64,000 nt of DNA, from the NCBI RefSeq assembly GCF_000196255.1, contig NC_006371.1:1977595-2041594 (forward strand), in the 5' to 3' direction. Below, piece after piece: positions 1-8,904 of this stretch. The notes under the pieces are model-generated. The model saw nothing but the letters and a program-made list of their open reading frames with translations, was not told the origin of the DNA and ran no database searches. Both the position numbers and the translations under genes were made by a program. Position 1 is the first letter of the stretch; the number at the start of each line of letters is the position of its first letter. This stretch comes from Photobacterium profundum SS9. Its GTDB lineage: Bacteria; Pseudomonadota; Gammaproteobacteria; Enterobacterales; Vibrionaceae.

Positions 1-145
1 TATTTTAACGAAAATGACATTACAACGCGACTCGCTATTAAGCATAAACCCACTATACAAACATCCACCGTACAAATGGAATCAAGTTAACAATAACTAT
101 GCGTGATTCTTCTTTGTGCTTTATCGTTCTTATGTATAATGCAAA

Positions 146-160
146 TGATAATGGTTTTCA
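146..160 (+). promoter_or_regulatory. Fur box upstream of viuB-like gene
   Basis: TGATAATGGTTTTCA matches the 7-1-7 Fur consensus TGATAATnATTATCA at 12 of 14 defined positions. It lies 28 bases before the viuB-like start codon, as expected for an iron-repressed promoter. No upstream gene is visible in bases 1-140. Confidence 0.75.
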
Positions 161-187
161 TTACGATTAGCGAGAGCAAGGATACTC

Positions 188-1009
188 ATGCCACAGTCAG
201 ATACACCTTTACCCCGTCAACCCGTTCGTCCTTTCTTAGTATCGGTCAAACACGTTATCGACATTACGCCCGCACTGCGCCGTATTTGCTTTACCAGCCC
301 TTTATTGGCTGATTACCCAGATGTAAGTGGGGGCGCTCACATCAAAATAATGATGGCGCACGGTGAACAAACAGTACCAGTGCTTCCTACATTAACCGAC
401 AAAGGGCCGCGCTGGTTAGTCCCAGAAGACAAACCACTGATTCGTACATTCAGTGTGCGAGCTTTTCGTCGCAACGCTTGTGAAATCGACATTGATTTTG
501 CTCTACATGCAGACAGCGGCCCTGCAACTCGTTTTGCTCAACAGGCACAAGAAGGTGATGTACTCGCAATTTCTGGCCCCGGAGGTCCGCATCCAATGCT
601 ACAACCAGCGCGGCATTATTACATGGCTGGCGATCTGACTGCCTTGCCCGCCATCAGTGCAATGATTGAAGACATGCCAGCTGATAGTGACGGTCATATT
701 GCACTTTTAGTGCCCACCTCTGATGCCATTCAAGATCTGCCAGTACCTGATAAGGTAACACTCACATGGGTGATCGGTAACTCTGCCGACAGTGACAAAC
801 TCACAGTGCCTTTCTTGCAGCACAGCATGGAAAACATCAATAGTTATTTTTGGTTTGGCGGCGAAGAAAATATCGTAGTGCCATTACGTAATCACGTTCG
901 CCGTAACATGGAGGTTGCTCGAACCGCTATTTATGCCGTGCCTTATTGGCGCGATGGCAAAGATGAAGATGCATACCATCAGAACCGCCATACCGTTATG
1001 GATAGCTAA
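188..1009 (+). CDS. viuB: ViuB-like siderophore-interacting ferric reductase
   Basis: Cytoplasmic flavoprotein of the siderophore-interacting protein family (ViuB/YqjH), which releases iron from ferric catechol siderophores by reduction. The 273-residue product has the usual family length. The FAD-binding motif RTFSVR is near residue 83, a GPGGPHP loop and the MAGDLTALPAI segment follow mid-protein, and the family-type end YWRDGKDEDAYH is near residue 250. The ATG at 188 follows the AGCAAGGA region and a Fur box. The gene heads a locus with importer, receptor and biosynthesis genes, so its substrate is probably the siderophore made here. ViuB is named by similarity; the vibriobactin-specific substrate is not implied. 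Confidence 0.9.
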   Translation: MPQSDTPLPRQPVRPFLVSVKHVIDITPALRRICFTSPLLADYPDVSGGAHIKIMMAHGEQTVPVLPTLTDKGPRWLVPEDKPLIRTFSVRAFRRNACEIDIDFALHADSGPATRFAQQAQEGDVLAISGPGGPHPMLQPARHYYMAGDLTALPAISAMIEDMPADSDGHIALLVPTSDAIQDLPVPDKVTLTWVIGNSADSDKLTVPFLQHSMENINSYFWFGGEENIVVPLRNHVRRNMEVARTAIYAVPYWRDGKDEDAYHQNRHTVMDS

Positions 1010-1091
1010 CAATTCAGAATAACAACAAAAACACTACGTACTAAGACGTGAGAGTGATGTCATTATACTAATGATAAAAAAGGAATTTAAC

Positions 1092-2174
1092 ATGGCTATT
1101 CACCCATCAGTGATGAGAACGACGACATGCCGTCGGCTTCCTTCACCAGCAGAACTGCTCAGTGACTACCCGTGCAAGGCCGACACTGAACACCACATTA
1201 TGACATCGCGTAATGATGTGAGGGATATTTTACATGGCAAAGATGATCGGCTTTTGGTCGTGATTGGTCCATGCTCAATTCATGACCCGGATGCAGCACT
1301 GGCATACGCAAAGCAGCTTAAGCCACTGGTCGAACAGTTTAGTGATCACTTACATATTGTAATGCGAACGTATTTCGAAAAGCCCCGAACAACAACTGGT
1401 TGGAAAGGCTTAATATTCGATCCGCATCTCGACAACAGTAATGACCTTATTACTGGGTTAACAACAGCGCGTCAGTTAGTGCTCGCTATTAATGAACTTG
1501 GTGTACCAACCTCAACCGAATTTTTGGATAATACCAGTTTTCTATATTTGGCCGACCTCATGAGCTGGGGAGCCATTGGCGCCCGCACTACAGAGTCACA
1601 AGTTCACCGACAGTTAACCTCGGGCTTACCCTGCCCCGTCGGTTTCAAAAACGGCACCGATGGTAACATTCGTATTGCGACAGATGCCATTCTTTCGAGC
1701 CAATCCCCTCACTTGTATACCGTTACGGGGCACGATGGACATTTATATGCAGTAGAAAGTACAGGTAATGCCGATTGCCACATCATCCTACGTGGTGGGC
1801 AAGAACCTAACTACAGTCCGGGCCATATTCAAGCTGCCAGCAAAGCGCTATACCAAGCCAAGTTACCAGTAAGTATTATGGTAGATTGCAGCCATGGAAA
1901 CAGCCAAAAGCGTCATAAAAACCAATTAGTTGTCGCACAATCGTTATGTGAACAACTGTCTCAGGGCGAACAAGCAATCACGTCAATTATGGTGGAGAGT
2001 TTCTTTGAGGAAGGCAGTCAAGCGATCAGTGCCAATATGACCTACGGACAATCGGTAACGGATGCCTGTATCAACTGGAGCGACACAGAAATATTGCTTA
2101 ACCAATTTGCCGCTGCCATTGCGACTCGCCGCGCACTGTACCAATCGGCCTCGCCAGTCGCCATGCACGGCTAA
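1092..2174 (+). CDS. 3-deoxy-7-phosphoheptulonate (DAHP) synthase, class I
   Basis: Catalyses PEP + erythrose-4-phosphate to DAHP, the first shikimate-pathway step, and so feeds chorismate to 2,3-DHB synthesis. Visible AroF/G/H motifs are VVIGPCSIHD (metal-binding Cys), RTYFEKPRTTTGWKG, GARTTESQ, KNGTDG and DCSHGNSQK. The ORF opens at 1071, but ATG 1092 follows AAAAAGGAA at normal spacing, giving 360 residues, the family length. A second, housekeeping copy is expected elsewhere. Vanchrobactin loci also carry a DAHP synthase (vabH), so this one is probably siderophore-dedicated. TCATTA-TAC-TAATGA, a perfect palindrome just upstream (about 1060-1074), may be an operator but is a poor Fur match. 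Confidence 0.93.
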   Translation: MAIHPSVMRTTTCRRLPSPAELLSDYPCKADTEHHIMTSRNDVRDILHGKDDRLLVVIGPCSIHDPDAALAYAKQLKPLVEQFSDHLHIVMRTYFEKPRTTTGWKGLIFDPHLDNSNDLITGLTTARQLVLAINELGVPTSTEFLDNTSFLYLADLMSWGAIGARTTESQVHRQLTSGLPCPVGFKNGTDGNIRIATDAILSSQSPHLYTVTGHDGHLYAVESTGNADCHIILRGGQEPNYSPGHIQAASKALYQAKLPVSIMVDCSHGNSQKRHKNQLVVAQSLCEQLSQGEQAITSIMVESFFEEGSQAISANMTYGQSVTDACINWSDTEILLNQFAAAIATRRALYQSASPVAMHG

Positions 2175-2211
2175 GCTCTAAGCTCTAAGCTCTAAGCTCT
2201 AAGCTCTAAGC
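2171..2211. repeat. Heptanucleotide tandem repeat (CTAAGCT) x about 5.9
   Basis: Five perfect CTAAGCT units plus CTAAGC. The DAHP synthase stop codon TAA (2172-2174) lies in the first unit, so copy-number change would alter only the 3' untranslated region. Each junction contains AGCT. Confidence 0.95.
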
Positions 2212-2228
2212 AATAGAAAAAGCATAGA

Positions 2229-2287
2229 AAAGACCTTGCACGCATAACTTTTCAAGATCAGAACGGTTATGCGGGTAAGGCCTTTTA
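2229..2287. terminator. Bidirectional hairpin terminator between DAHP synthase and importer ATPase
   Basis: Arms AAGACCTTGCACGCATAAC and GTTATGCGGGTAAGGCCTT pair with a small internal loop. A T-run follows on the plus side and A-runs precede the stem. It lies between two convergent genes. Confidence 0.7.
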
Positions 2288-2345
2288 TTCTGGATAAACA
2301 ACAAGATAAAAAATTAAAATTGATAGTGACAATAGCGCCATATAG

Positions 2346-3137
2346 CTATTGCTTCGCATGTACCTGACGACGCGGCACAATCACAGGAGCCTGATCAAAC
2401 GGGGCATATAATATATCTACATTTGTGTCGTATAAGTCATCAATCAAGGTTTTAGTTACCACCTCATTCACGCTACCCGATGCCACCACCGCATTATTAC
2501 CAATGGCAATTAGTTCATCGCAATAACGAGCTGCCGCGGCTAAATCATGAATCACCAATACCACTGTTTTACCAGACGCTACCATATGGCTAATACTTTC
2601 CATCACCTCAATTTGGTGACCAATATCTAACGCGCTGGTCGGTTCATCTAATAAAATTAAATCGGTGTCTTGTGCCAGTATCATTGCTAGCCAAGCACGC
2701 TGCCGTTGACCGCCAGACAGGCTAGTTACTGGTTGTTGTAAAATGTCTGACAACTGCATCAACTCAATGGCTTGGTTTACTTGCTCGGCATCTTTGTCGT
2801 TCCATTGATTAAACCAACTTTGATGAGGGTGACGTCCATATTGCACCAGCTGCTCCACTGTAATACCTGCGGGGCTAAGCGGATGTTGCGGTAAATAAGC
2901 AACCTGCTTGGCTAGCGCTTTCATCGAGTACTGCGCCAACGGCTTTCCCTCAAGGGTAATATCACCACTGTGGGGCTCCATTTGTTTGGCAATCAATTTC
3001 AGCAATGTCGATTTTCCACCGCCATTGGGCCCAACAATCCCTACCAATTTCCCTCTATTTAGCTGTATAGATACATTATGGAACACGGACTTTTCATCAT
3101 AAGAAAAACCAATATTGCTCATCGTTAATAAAGTCAT
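2346..3137 (-). CDS. Ferric-siderophore ABC importer, ATPase (FecE/FepC/VctC-like)
   Basis: ATP-binding subunit that powers cytoplasmic uptake of the ferric siderophore. It has a full ABC set over 263 residues: Walker A GPNGGGKSTLL (about residue 36), Q-loop AYLPQHPLSP, signature LSGGQRQR (about 142), Walker B LILLDEPTSALD and switch His in LVIHDLA. Its ATG overlaps the stop of the preceding permease by one base (TAATG), so the two are translationally coupled. It is the last gene of the permease-permease-ATPase operon. Assignment to catechol uptake comes from context. Confidence 0.93.
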   Translation of the reverse strand: MTLLTMSNIGFSYDEKSVFHNVSIQLNRGKLVGIVGPNGGGKSTLLKLIAKQMEPHSGDITLEGKPLAQYSMKALAKQVAYLPQHPLSPAGITVEQLVQYGRHPHQSWFNQWNDKDAEQVNQAIELMQLSDILQQPVTSLSGGQRQRAWLAMILAQDTDLILLDEPTSALDIGHQIEVMESISHMVASGKTVVLVIHDLAAAARYCDELIAIGNNAVVASGSVNEVVTKTLIDDLYDTNVDILYAPFDQAPVIVPRRQVHAKQ

Positions 3138-4252
3138 TAGTCCGCACTTCCTTTGTCGCGTAATAAGAAAACTAATAGCATCATACCGCCTAAAATACGG
3201 GTCATGATCCCCGTAGCAACTTCATGCGGATCCGCCAACACCCTTACTAAGGTATCGCTGAATAACAACAACAGCGCCCCTAGCAACGCAGCACTCCACA
3301 GTGGAACAATGCGATTCTTGACGCAATACGACGCCAAGATCGGGGCTGCCATCGCAATAAAGACAATAGGCCCGCCAATAGCTGTTCCTAGTGCCGCCAC
3401 CATGATGGCAAGCATCAAAATGCTAAGCTGCACTCGATTCACATTAATACCCAAGCTTTGCGCCGTACTAACACCTAATCGCAATACATTGAGTTGCCGA
3501 GAAAAGTAAACAATAAAGGGACATAACAACAACAAGAGCATGGCTACAGGTAAGCTTGTCGTATAGCCTTGCCCGACAAAATTTCCCATACTCCACATAT
3601 ACACACTGCTGACATGCACGATAGATTCTGTCGACATCATAAATTCGCCGATCGCCCGCATCAACTCGGACACCCCGATACCAATAACGACGAACAAATA
3701 CCCTTGCTCACCAGGGTTCTTACACAATAAAAACAAAATCACGGCAGCAAGCATGGCACCAATAGGCGCAGCCCACCATGGCCATGCACCTACGGTGATA
3801 TACAAGGTAAAGAAGGTAATGGCGAGTGTGGCCCCTTCGTTAACCCCTATCATATCGGGTGTTGCTAAACGGTTACGCACCAAGGTTTGAATTAAGCAAC
3901 CGGATAGCCCGAGTGCTGCACCTGCAACCACGACCGCAACCACGCGTGGTAAACGGATTTTAAATACCATGATATTGACCATGCGCGATGCATCACCAAG
4001 GAAAGCTTGCAATGCCGACAACGGGGTTAATTTTGCAGAGCCAACGCTGACCGCAATCACGATACCCACCAGCAACATGACCATTAATATGACACTGACG
4101 ATGACCGCACGCTTTTCAACCAAAAGGTTATATTGCCCACACTGTAACCGCCATTTCCCCGTAGGCGTTATTACAGGAGAGGTTGAAGCTAATGTTAACG
4201 AAGATAAAGACGGTGCTACTTGCTCAGTGGAAAGTGAATGTTCGTGTGACAT
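3137..4252 (-). CDS. Ferric-siderophore ABC importer, permease (FecD/FepG/VctG-like)
   Basis: Inner-membrane subunit of the FecCD family with multiple hydrophobic segments after a hydrophilic N-terminal extension of about 47 residues. The family's coupling-loop region (GVSTAQSLGINVNRVQ) is present near residue 260. The 371 residues are longer than the usual 320-340 because of that extension. The start at 4252 is preceded on the minus strand by AGGAG at good spacing. It follows the other permease by about 10 bases and overlaps the ATPase start by one. Confidence 0.92.
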   Translation of the reverse strand: MSHEHSLSTEQVAPSLSSLTLASTSPVITPTGKWRLQCGQYNLLVEKRAVIVSVILMVMLLVGIVIAVSVGSAKLTPLSALQAFLGDASRMVNIMVFKIRLPRVVAVVVAGAALGLSGCLIQTLVRNRLATPDMIGVNEGATLAITFFTLYITVGAWPWWAAPIGAMLAAVILFLLCKNPGEQGYLFVVIGIGVSELMRAIGEFMMSTESIVHVSSVYMWSMGNFVGQGYTTSLPVAMLLLLLCPFIVYFSRQLNVLRLGVSTAQSLGINVNRVQLSILMLAIMVAALGTAIGGPIVFIAMAAPILASYCVKNRIVPLWSAALLGALLLLFSDTLVRVLADPHEVATGIMTRILGGMMLLVFLLRDKGSAD

Positions 4253-4262
4253 AAAAACGCTC

Positions 4263-5279
4263 CTATTTCACAGCTAACAAAGTACGGAAGCCACCGCGGT
4301 GCACAACTGCAATCAAGACGGGCGCCCCAATCAAGGCTAAGATCACCCCATTAGGCATTTCAAACGGTTGAATCAACCAACGTGCAAGAATATCGGCAAT
4401 AAAGAGAAAGATAACGCCAAAAAGTGCCGAAAAAACCACTTGTAATGACAAGGCAACAGGTTCAACCATACGTGCACAATAAGCAGAAAGAAATCCGACA
4501 AAACTGATAGGGCCCGCTACCGAGATGGCACAAGCTGTAAATAAGGTAGAAGCAATCAGCACCCCAATACGTACCACATTGGTATTAATGCCCAATGATT
4601 TGGCTTGCTGTTCACCTAATTGCATTAAGGTTAATTGACGAGTTAAAGCAAAAGTTAATATCACAGCCACCACTAAGAATGGCAAGATCATCAACATCGC
4701 CCCCATTTCAGCAGCTGCCAATGAACCTAGATTCCAAAAGCGAAATTGATCAAGTACCACTTGGTTCGACAACAACACATAATTCGATAGGCCGCCAAAC
4801 GTAGCACTAAGGGCTACACCGACGAGAATCAATTTCAATGGATGTGATTTACCCACAAGGTGGCCTATGATCAACACCACAGTATTACCTACCAGCGCAC
4901 CTAACCCAGACCACACTAAATAGCCTTGAGTCGATTCCACATCAAAGTAAGTAAGCCCGATAACTAAACCCAGAACTGCACCCGCATTAACACCAAGCAA
5001 ACCCGGCTCTGCCAGCGGGTTACGCGTCGCACTTTGCAGTAATGAAGCCGCCAACGCTAAACTAACTCCGACAATAACAGCACACAAGGTGCGTGGAATG
5101 CGTAAAGTATCCATCACCATGGCCAGTTGCGCGTCTGATGCCAGTAATGGAGAGCCTGTTAGATAACCGAATGCATCACTAAATCCATAGATACCTGCTC
5201 CAACCGACAGCGACAACAACACTAAAAAGGAGACTGCTGCCAAGCAACTTCCGAGGCCAATAAGGTGCGATTTTGTCAC
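4263..5279 (-). CDS. Ferric-siderophore ABC importer, permease (FecC/FepD/VctD-like)
   Basis: First gene of the importer operon; a FecCD-family inner-membrane permease of 338 residues, the normal length. Family motifs include RIPRTLCAVIVG near residue 60, NPLAEPGLLGVNAGA near residue 90 and GEQQAKSLGIN in the ATPase-coupling loop. The start is preceded by AAAGGGAG. It is transcribed divergently from the binding-protein gene across about 165 bases holding a Fur-like site. It should form a heterodimer with the next permease in the inner membrane. Confidence 0.93.
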   Translation of the reverse strand: MTKSHLIGLGSCLAAVSFLVLLSLSVGAGIYGFSDAFGYLTGSPLLASDAQLAMVMDTLRIPRTLCAVIVGVSLALAASLLQSATRNPLAEPGLLGVNAGAVLGLVIGLTYFDVESTQGYLVWSGLGALVGNTVVLIIGHLVGKSHPLKLILVGVALSATFGGLSNYVLLSNQVVLDQFRFWNLGSLAAAEMGAMLMILPFLVVAVILTFALTRQLTLMQLGEQQAKSLGINTNVVRIGVLIASTLFTACAISVAGPISFVGFLSAYCARMVEPVALSLQVVFSALFGVIFLFIADILARWLIQPFEMPNGVILALIGAPVLIAVVHRGGFRTLLAVK

Positions 5280-5382
5280 GACGTTAACTCCCTTTAATCG
5301 ATTTTACTCACGAGCTAATTGCACGTGTAATCCTTGCAAGCACGCATGATAACAATGAGCCTAACCCATGAATAGATCTAAA

Positions 5383-5397
5383 TAAAAATAGTTATCA
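5383..5397 (-). promoter_or_regulatory. Probable Fur box between divergent importer genes
   Basis: Read on the minus strand, TGATAACTATTTTTA matches the Fur 7-1-7 consensus at 11 of 14 positions. Its place in the shared intergenic region suggests it could repress both the permease operon and the binding-protein gene. The match is weaker than the viuB and receptor sites. Confidence 0.5.
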
Positions 5398-5448
5398 ATC
5401 TCTTTCTCATATATTATCCAAATCTATCGATTAATATAAGGGATGATG

Positions 5449-6399
5449 ATGTTTCTTCGTAAGGTCGCACTTTCCGCGTTATGTCTTGCCGCAGCTTTTA
5501 CCGCCCACAGTCAGACTGTGAGCAATGAAGCCATGCGTAGCATTCATGATGTCTACGGTAAAATGATTGAAATACCCGCCGCGCCCAAGCGGGTGATCAC
5601 CTTGAGTGAAATCGACCTCGATAGCACCTTGGCATTGGGGCTTACACCTATCGGCACGGTGAATGGTCGTGGGCAGCAAACATTACCCCGCTACCTCCAA
5701 TCAGCTATTCAACAAGAAATTAAGATTGTTGGTGACCTTAGTCGCCCCAATATGGAAACCATTCTAGAACTCGAACCAGATCTCATTCTAACGACGCCTA
5801 ACCGACCAGAGGTATTGGCGTTACTGAATGAAATTGCCCCGACAGTTGTTACATTTAAGCGAGGCGAACCGTGGAAAGACACTTTTAACCGCACTGCCGA
5901 TATCCTCAATCGTCAAAAAGAAGCCATTGCATTCATGTCGCGTTACCAACAAGCCGTACAGCAATCAAAGGCTGACATAGGTGATAAAGCCGGACAAACC
6001 ATCAGTATCGTACGCTGGAACCCGAAAGGACCTGCCTACATGTTCAAAGATGCTTTTGCCAGCCAAGTGATCGCAGATCTTGGTATGACACGTCCCGCCA
6101 ATCAGCAAGATCCTGGGCACACACATTCGCTATCATTGAGTTTAGAAGCATTAAATGTCTTAGATGGTGATTGGATGGTCATTGGTACACTCAGTACATC
6201 AGGCGACGCAGTCGATGCGATGAAACAAGCTGAATCAAGCCCTGCATTTAAACAACTCAGCGCAATCCAAACTAAACGTTTTGAGGCCGTTGATGGGTCA
6301 TTGTGGACCTCTGTAGGTGGACCTCTCGCCGCATTGAGCGTAATGCAAGACATCGTCAAGCTGGTTAATAAACCGGATGCCGAACCACTTACGCCATAA
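5449..6399 (+). CDS. Periplasmic ferric-siderophore binding protein (FecB/FepB/VctP-like)
   Basis: Class III substrate-binding protein that hands the ferric siderophore to the ABC permeases. The N-terminus is a signal peptide (FLRKVALSALCLAAAFTAHS, cleavage likely after AHS). The fold is marked by PKRVITLSEIDLDSTLALG, DLSRPNMETILELEPDLILT and the late Y/F-rich region. Three ATG codons lie in tandem (5443, 5446, 5449). AAGGG ends at 5442, so 5449 gives the best spacing, although 5443 cannot be excluded. The gene has its own promoter region and a strong terminator. Confidence 0.92.
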   Translation: MFLRKVALSALCLAAAFTAHSQTVSNEAMRSIHDVYGKMIEIPAAPKRVITLSEIDLDSTLALGLTPIGTVNGRGQQTLPRYLQSAIQQEIKIVGDLSRPNMETILELEPDLILTTPNRPEVLALLNEIAPTVVTFKRGEPWKDTFNRTADILNRQKEAIAFMSRYQQAVQQSKADIGDKAGQTISIVRWNPKGPAYMFKDAFASQVIADLGMTRPANQQDPGHTHSLSLSLEALNVLDGDWMVIGTLSTSGDAVDAMKQAESSPAFKQLSAIQTKRFEAVDGSLWTSVGGPLAALSVMQDIVKLVNKPDAEPLTP

Positions 6400-6447
6400 T
6401 GATCTCAAGTAGAATACGATTTTAGAGCACAATATATAACGCGATAA

Positions 6448-6479
6448 AAAAGCCGATTGTTATTAAACAATCGGCTTTT
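6448..6479. terminator. Bidirectional terminator between binding-protein gene and NRPS operon
   Basis: A perfect stem AAAAGCCGATTGTT / AACAATCGGCTTTT with a four-base loop, flanked by A and T runs. It serves both the plus-strand binding-protein gene and the minus-strand NRPS operon. Confidence 0.92.
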
Positions 6480-6531
6480 CATTATGCATATCTATCATCG
6501 TAGGTCTTTCACGTTACATCACACTAGATAC

Positions 6532-8904
6532 CTAGATATAAGATTTCTTGATATAAAGTTGCTTGCGATCAACTTTACCACTTCCTGTTTTTGGTAACTG
6601 TTCAAGCACCACGAAACGGTTTGGCACCATATAACTGGGTAAGGTTTTCAGCAGTACTTTACGCACCGCTAATTTTGACAACGTAGTATCTTTTGTCATT
6701 TCCATGAACGCGACTAACTGCGCCTCATCCCCTTTTCCGAGCAATTTTACCGCAGCATCTTTGACCATCGTCAGGTACTTAAGCTGAGCTTCAATTTCAC
6801 CCAACTCAATCCGGAAACCACGCAATTTCACTTGATCATCAAATCGTCCCAAATATTGATAACAATCAGATCCTAACACCCGCACTTTATCACCCGTACG
6901 ATAGCTTCGAATATGATGCGGCGACAAAGCGACGAATTGCTGAGCCGTTAGATCATCACGTTGCCAATAACCATGACTCAATGCCTCACCTTGAATACAT
7001 AGCTCCCCAACCATATTCACCGAAACGGGCTGTAAGTCAGCATCTACCACCTGATGGGTGTAACCAATCAGGCTATGCTGCAAAGTGATACTCGACAAGC
7101 TCAAAGCATCCGCAGTAATTTCTGCCATCAAAGACCATACCGTGGCTTCCGTTGGCCCATAACAATTCCACAAACGTTGCGTTCGTAACACCAATTGCTC
7201 TGCCAGCGGTTTATCTAATGCTTCTCCACCACACAACGCCACCAGCTGTTGATTACCCTGCCATCCGGTATTCAATAACATTCGCCAAAATGCAGGCGTT
7301 GCTTGCATTACCGTTATGGCATTATCTTCTGTTAAGTAATCACTAATCGCATGGGGATCACGATACTCATCACTCGACGTCAACACGGCGCATCCACCCA
7401 CCCATAAAGGTGCGAAGATTTCCAATAAGGCAATATCAAACGCCATGGTGGTGATCAACAACCAACGAGTAGTAGCATCTAATGCCAAACGGTTAGTGCT
7501 GCCCTGCAAAAACGTTAACAAGGCACGATGAGTAATCACGACCCCTTTCGGTTTCCCTGTTGAGCCCGAGGTAAACATAATGTAGGCAGGCGTGTCAGAT
7601 GATAACCCATCACACAATCTCGGCATTACCCCTGACATAGGCACTACATTTTCAGCATTATGGGTTAATTTTGCCATTGCGATTTCATTGTCAGCCGCTA
7701 ACAACACTACGTTAGCCCCCTTAAATGGCACCATAGGAATAGCTATCGACAACGCCGTATCTTGGATAATCGCTTTAAGTTCAGCCTCTTGCTCAATCGT
7801 TACCAGACGATCAGCAGGAAACGTCGGTTCTAATGGTACAAATGTCACTCCCGACAACAAACACGCGATCATCGCCGAGATCATGTCGGGTTGCCGGTAT
7901 ACGTGCAGCCCAACCCTGTCACCACACTCAATATTATGCTGATGCAGTAAATGCTGGATCTCCGCTACACGTCGTAACAATGCCGTGTAACTGACCGTCA
8001 TGCCTTGCCATTCAATCGCAGGGCGTTCATGTTGTGCGGCGTGCTGCAATGCAGCTAATAATGTCGACGTCAGTTCATCAGAAAATGTACCAGAAGAGGT
8101 CGGTAAATCTGATATTGGCACAACAGAAACGTTATTTGGCGACTGCCATTGCCCAACACACAATTCACTGACTGTCTGCCACCGCTGCTGACAGATCCCC
8201 GTCAATAGCGTTGTCCAGTCTTCCAACAAAGACGAGGCTTGTTCGATAGAAAAGTGTACCTCCGAATAAGCAAGTTGTAGCCGCCATCCAGTGAATGAAT
8301 CTTGGTTATCTATATATACCGAAGCAACAGTCCCCGGCATTAAGGTGCTATTATTATCAACAACGTCGTCTGCACCGTCATTAGCACAATCATCATTATG
8401 TAAATCTAACGTTGGCACTAAATGCTTAACCGAGACAACGCTGGTTAGCCAGTTAAGTGGCTGCAAATCAGCCGTCGGATTCAGACTCGTATGGGATAGC
8501 ATCTGTTTTGATAACGACAATTGTGCTTGAGCGTCACACAACCATGCCGCCACGGTTAACGAACGATCGGAAAATGACTGTACCGTAGGGATCACCGTCT
8601 TGCAGGGCATATCGCACATCCCACTTGTCACCACAGATTCACCGCTATATTGGTACAACATCCAATTCCAGCTCGCACTGAACAAGGTTGAGCAATCCAC
8701 ATCAACTTCTACACAAAAAGCATTGAGCATCGCCACCCATTCTGGCGATAAGTTGTGCGTAAGTAGCTGCGCGAAGGTGTCTGTATCAGCAACACGCAGA
8801 TCTAGAGGAGCAGTGCCAGCCTTATTCGCACTAAAATGCGTCGGCTCGGTTACACCATCGAATAACGTCTGCCAATAAGCAGTATCAAGACAATCAGCCT
8901 GCAT
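6532..8904 (-). CDS. amoH: NRPS with degenerate condensation region and adenylation domain, no carrier domain (AmoH-like)
   Basis: Residues 1 to about 270 resemble part of a condensation domain but lack the HHxxxDG motif. Residues about 290-790 are a full adenylation domain: YIMFTSGSTGKPKG (about 445), WNCYGPTEATVWS, YRTGDKV, GRFDDQVKLRGFRIELGE and the A10 lysine in GSGKVDRKQL. The protein stops straight after A10, so there is no carrier or thioesterase domain. It must therefore load a carrier in trans, most simply the A-less C-terminal T domain of the upstream NRPS, whose stop overlaps this start by 11 bases. By hand alignment the pocket begins D-I-L-Q with V-W near the end, close to the known glycine code. 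That fits a glycine-activating AmoH, but the middle positions differ. Confidence 0.85.
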   Translation of the reverse strand: MQADCLDTAYWQTLFDGVTEPTHFSANKAGTAPLDLRVADTDTFAQLLTHNLSPEWVAMLNAFCVEVDVDCSTLFSASWNWMLYQYSGESVVTSGMCDMPCKTVIPTVQSFSDRSLTVAAWLCDAQAQLSLSKQMLSHTSLNPTADLQPLNWLTSVVSVKHLVPTLDLHNDDCANDGADDVVDNNSTLMPGTVASVYIDNQDSFTGWRLQLAYSEVHFSIEQASSLLEDWTTLLTGICQQRWQTVSELCVGQWQSPNNVSVVPISDLPTSSGTFSDELTSTLLAALQHAAQHERPAIEWQGMTVSYTALLRRVAEIQHLLHQHNIECGDRVGLHVYRQPDMISAMIACLLSGVTFVPLEPTFPADRLVTIEQEAELKAIIQDTALSIAIPMVPFKGANVVLLAADNEIAMAKLTHNAENVVPMSGVMPRLCDGLSSDTPAYIMFTSGSTGKPKGVVITHRALLTFLQGSTNRLALDATTRWLLITTMAFDIALLEIFAPLWVGGCAVLTSSDEYRDPHAISDYLTEDNAITVMQATPAFWRMLLNTGWQGNQQLVALCGGEALDKPLAEQLVLRTQRLWNCYGPTEATVWSLMAEITADALSLSSITLQHSLIGYTHQVVDADLQPVSVNMVGELCIQGEALSHGYWQRDDLTAQQFVALSPHHIRSYRTGDKVRVLGSDCYQYLGRFDDQVKLRGFRIELGEIEAQLKYLTMVKDAAVKLLGKGDEAQLVAFMEMTKDTTLSKLAVRKVLLKTLPSYMVPNRFVVLEQLPKTGSGKVDRKQLYIKKSYI

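Noticed and set aside
1060..1074. TCATTA-TAC-TAATGA palindrome as a Fur box before DAHP synthase
   Set aside because: The symmetry is perfect but half-site sequence and spacing do not match the Fur consensus; kept only as a possible operator.
2171..2211. CTAAGCT repeat as a CRISPR array or phase-variation switch
   Set aside because: The units are 7 bases without spacers, and the stop codon lies in the first unit, so frame cannot change.
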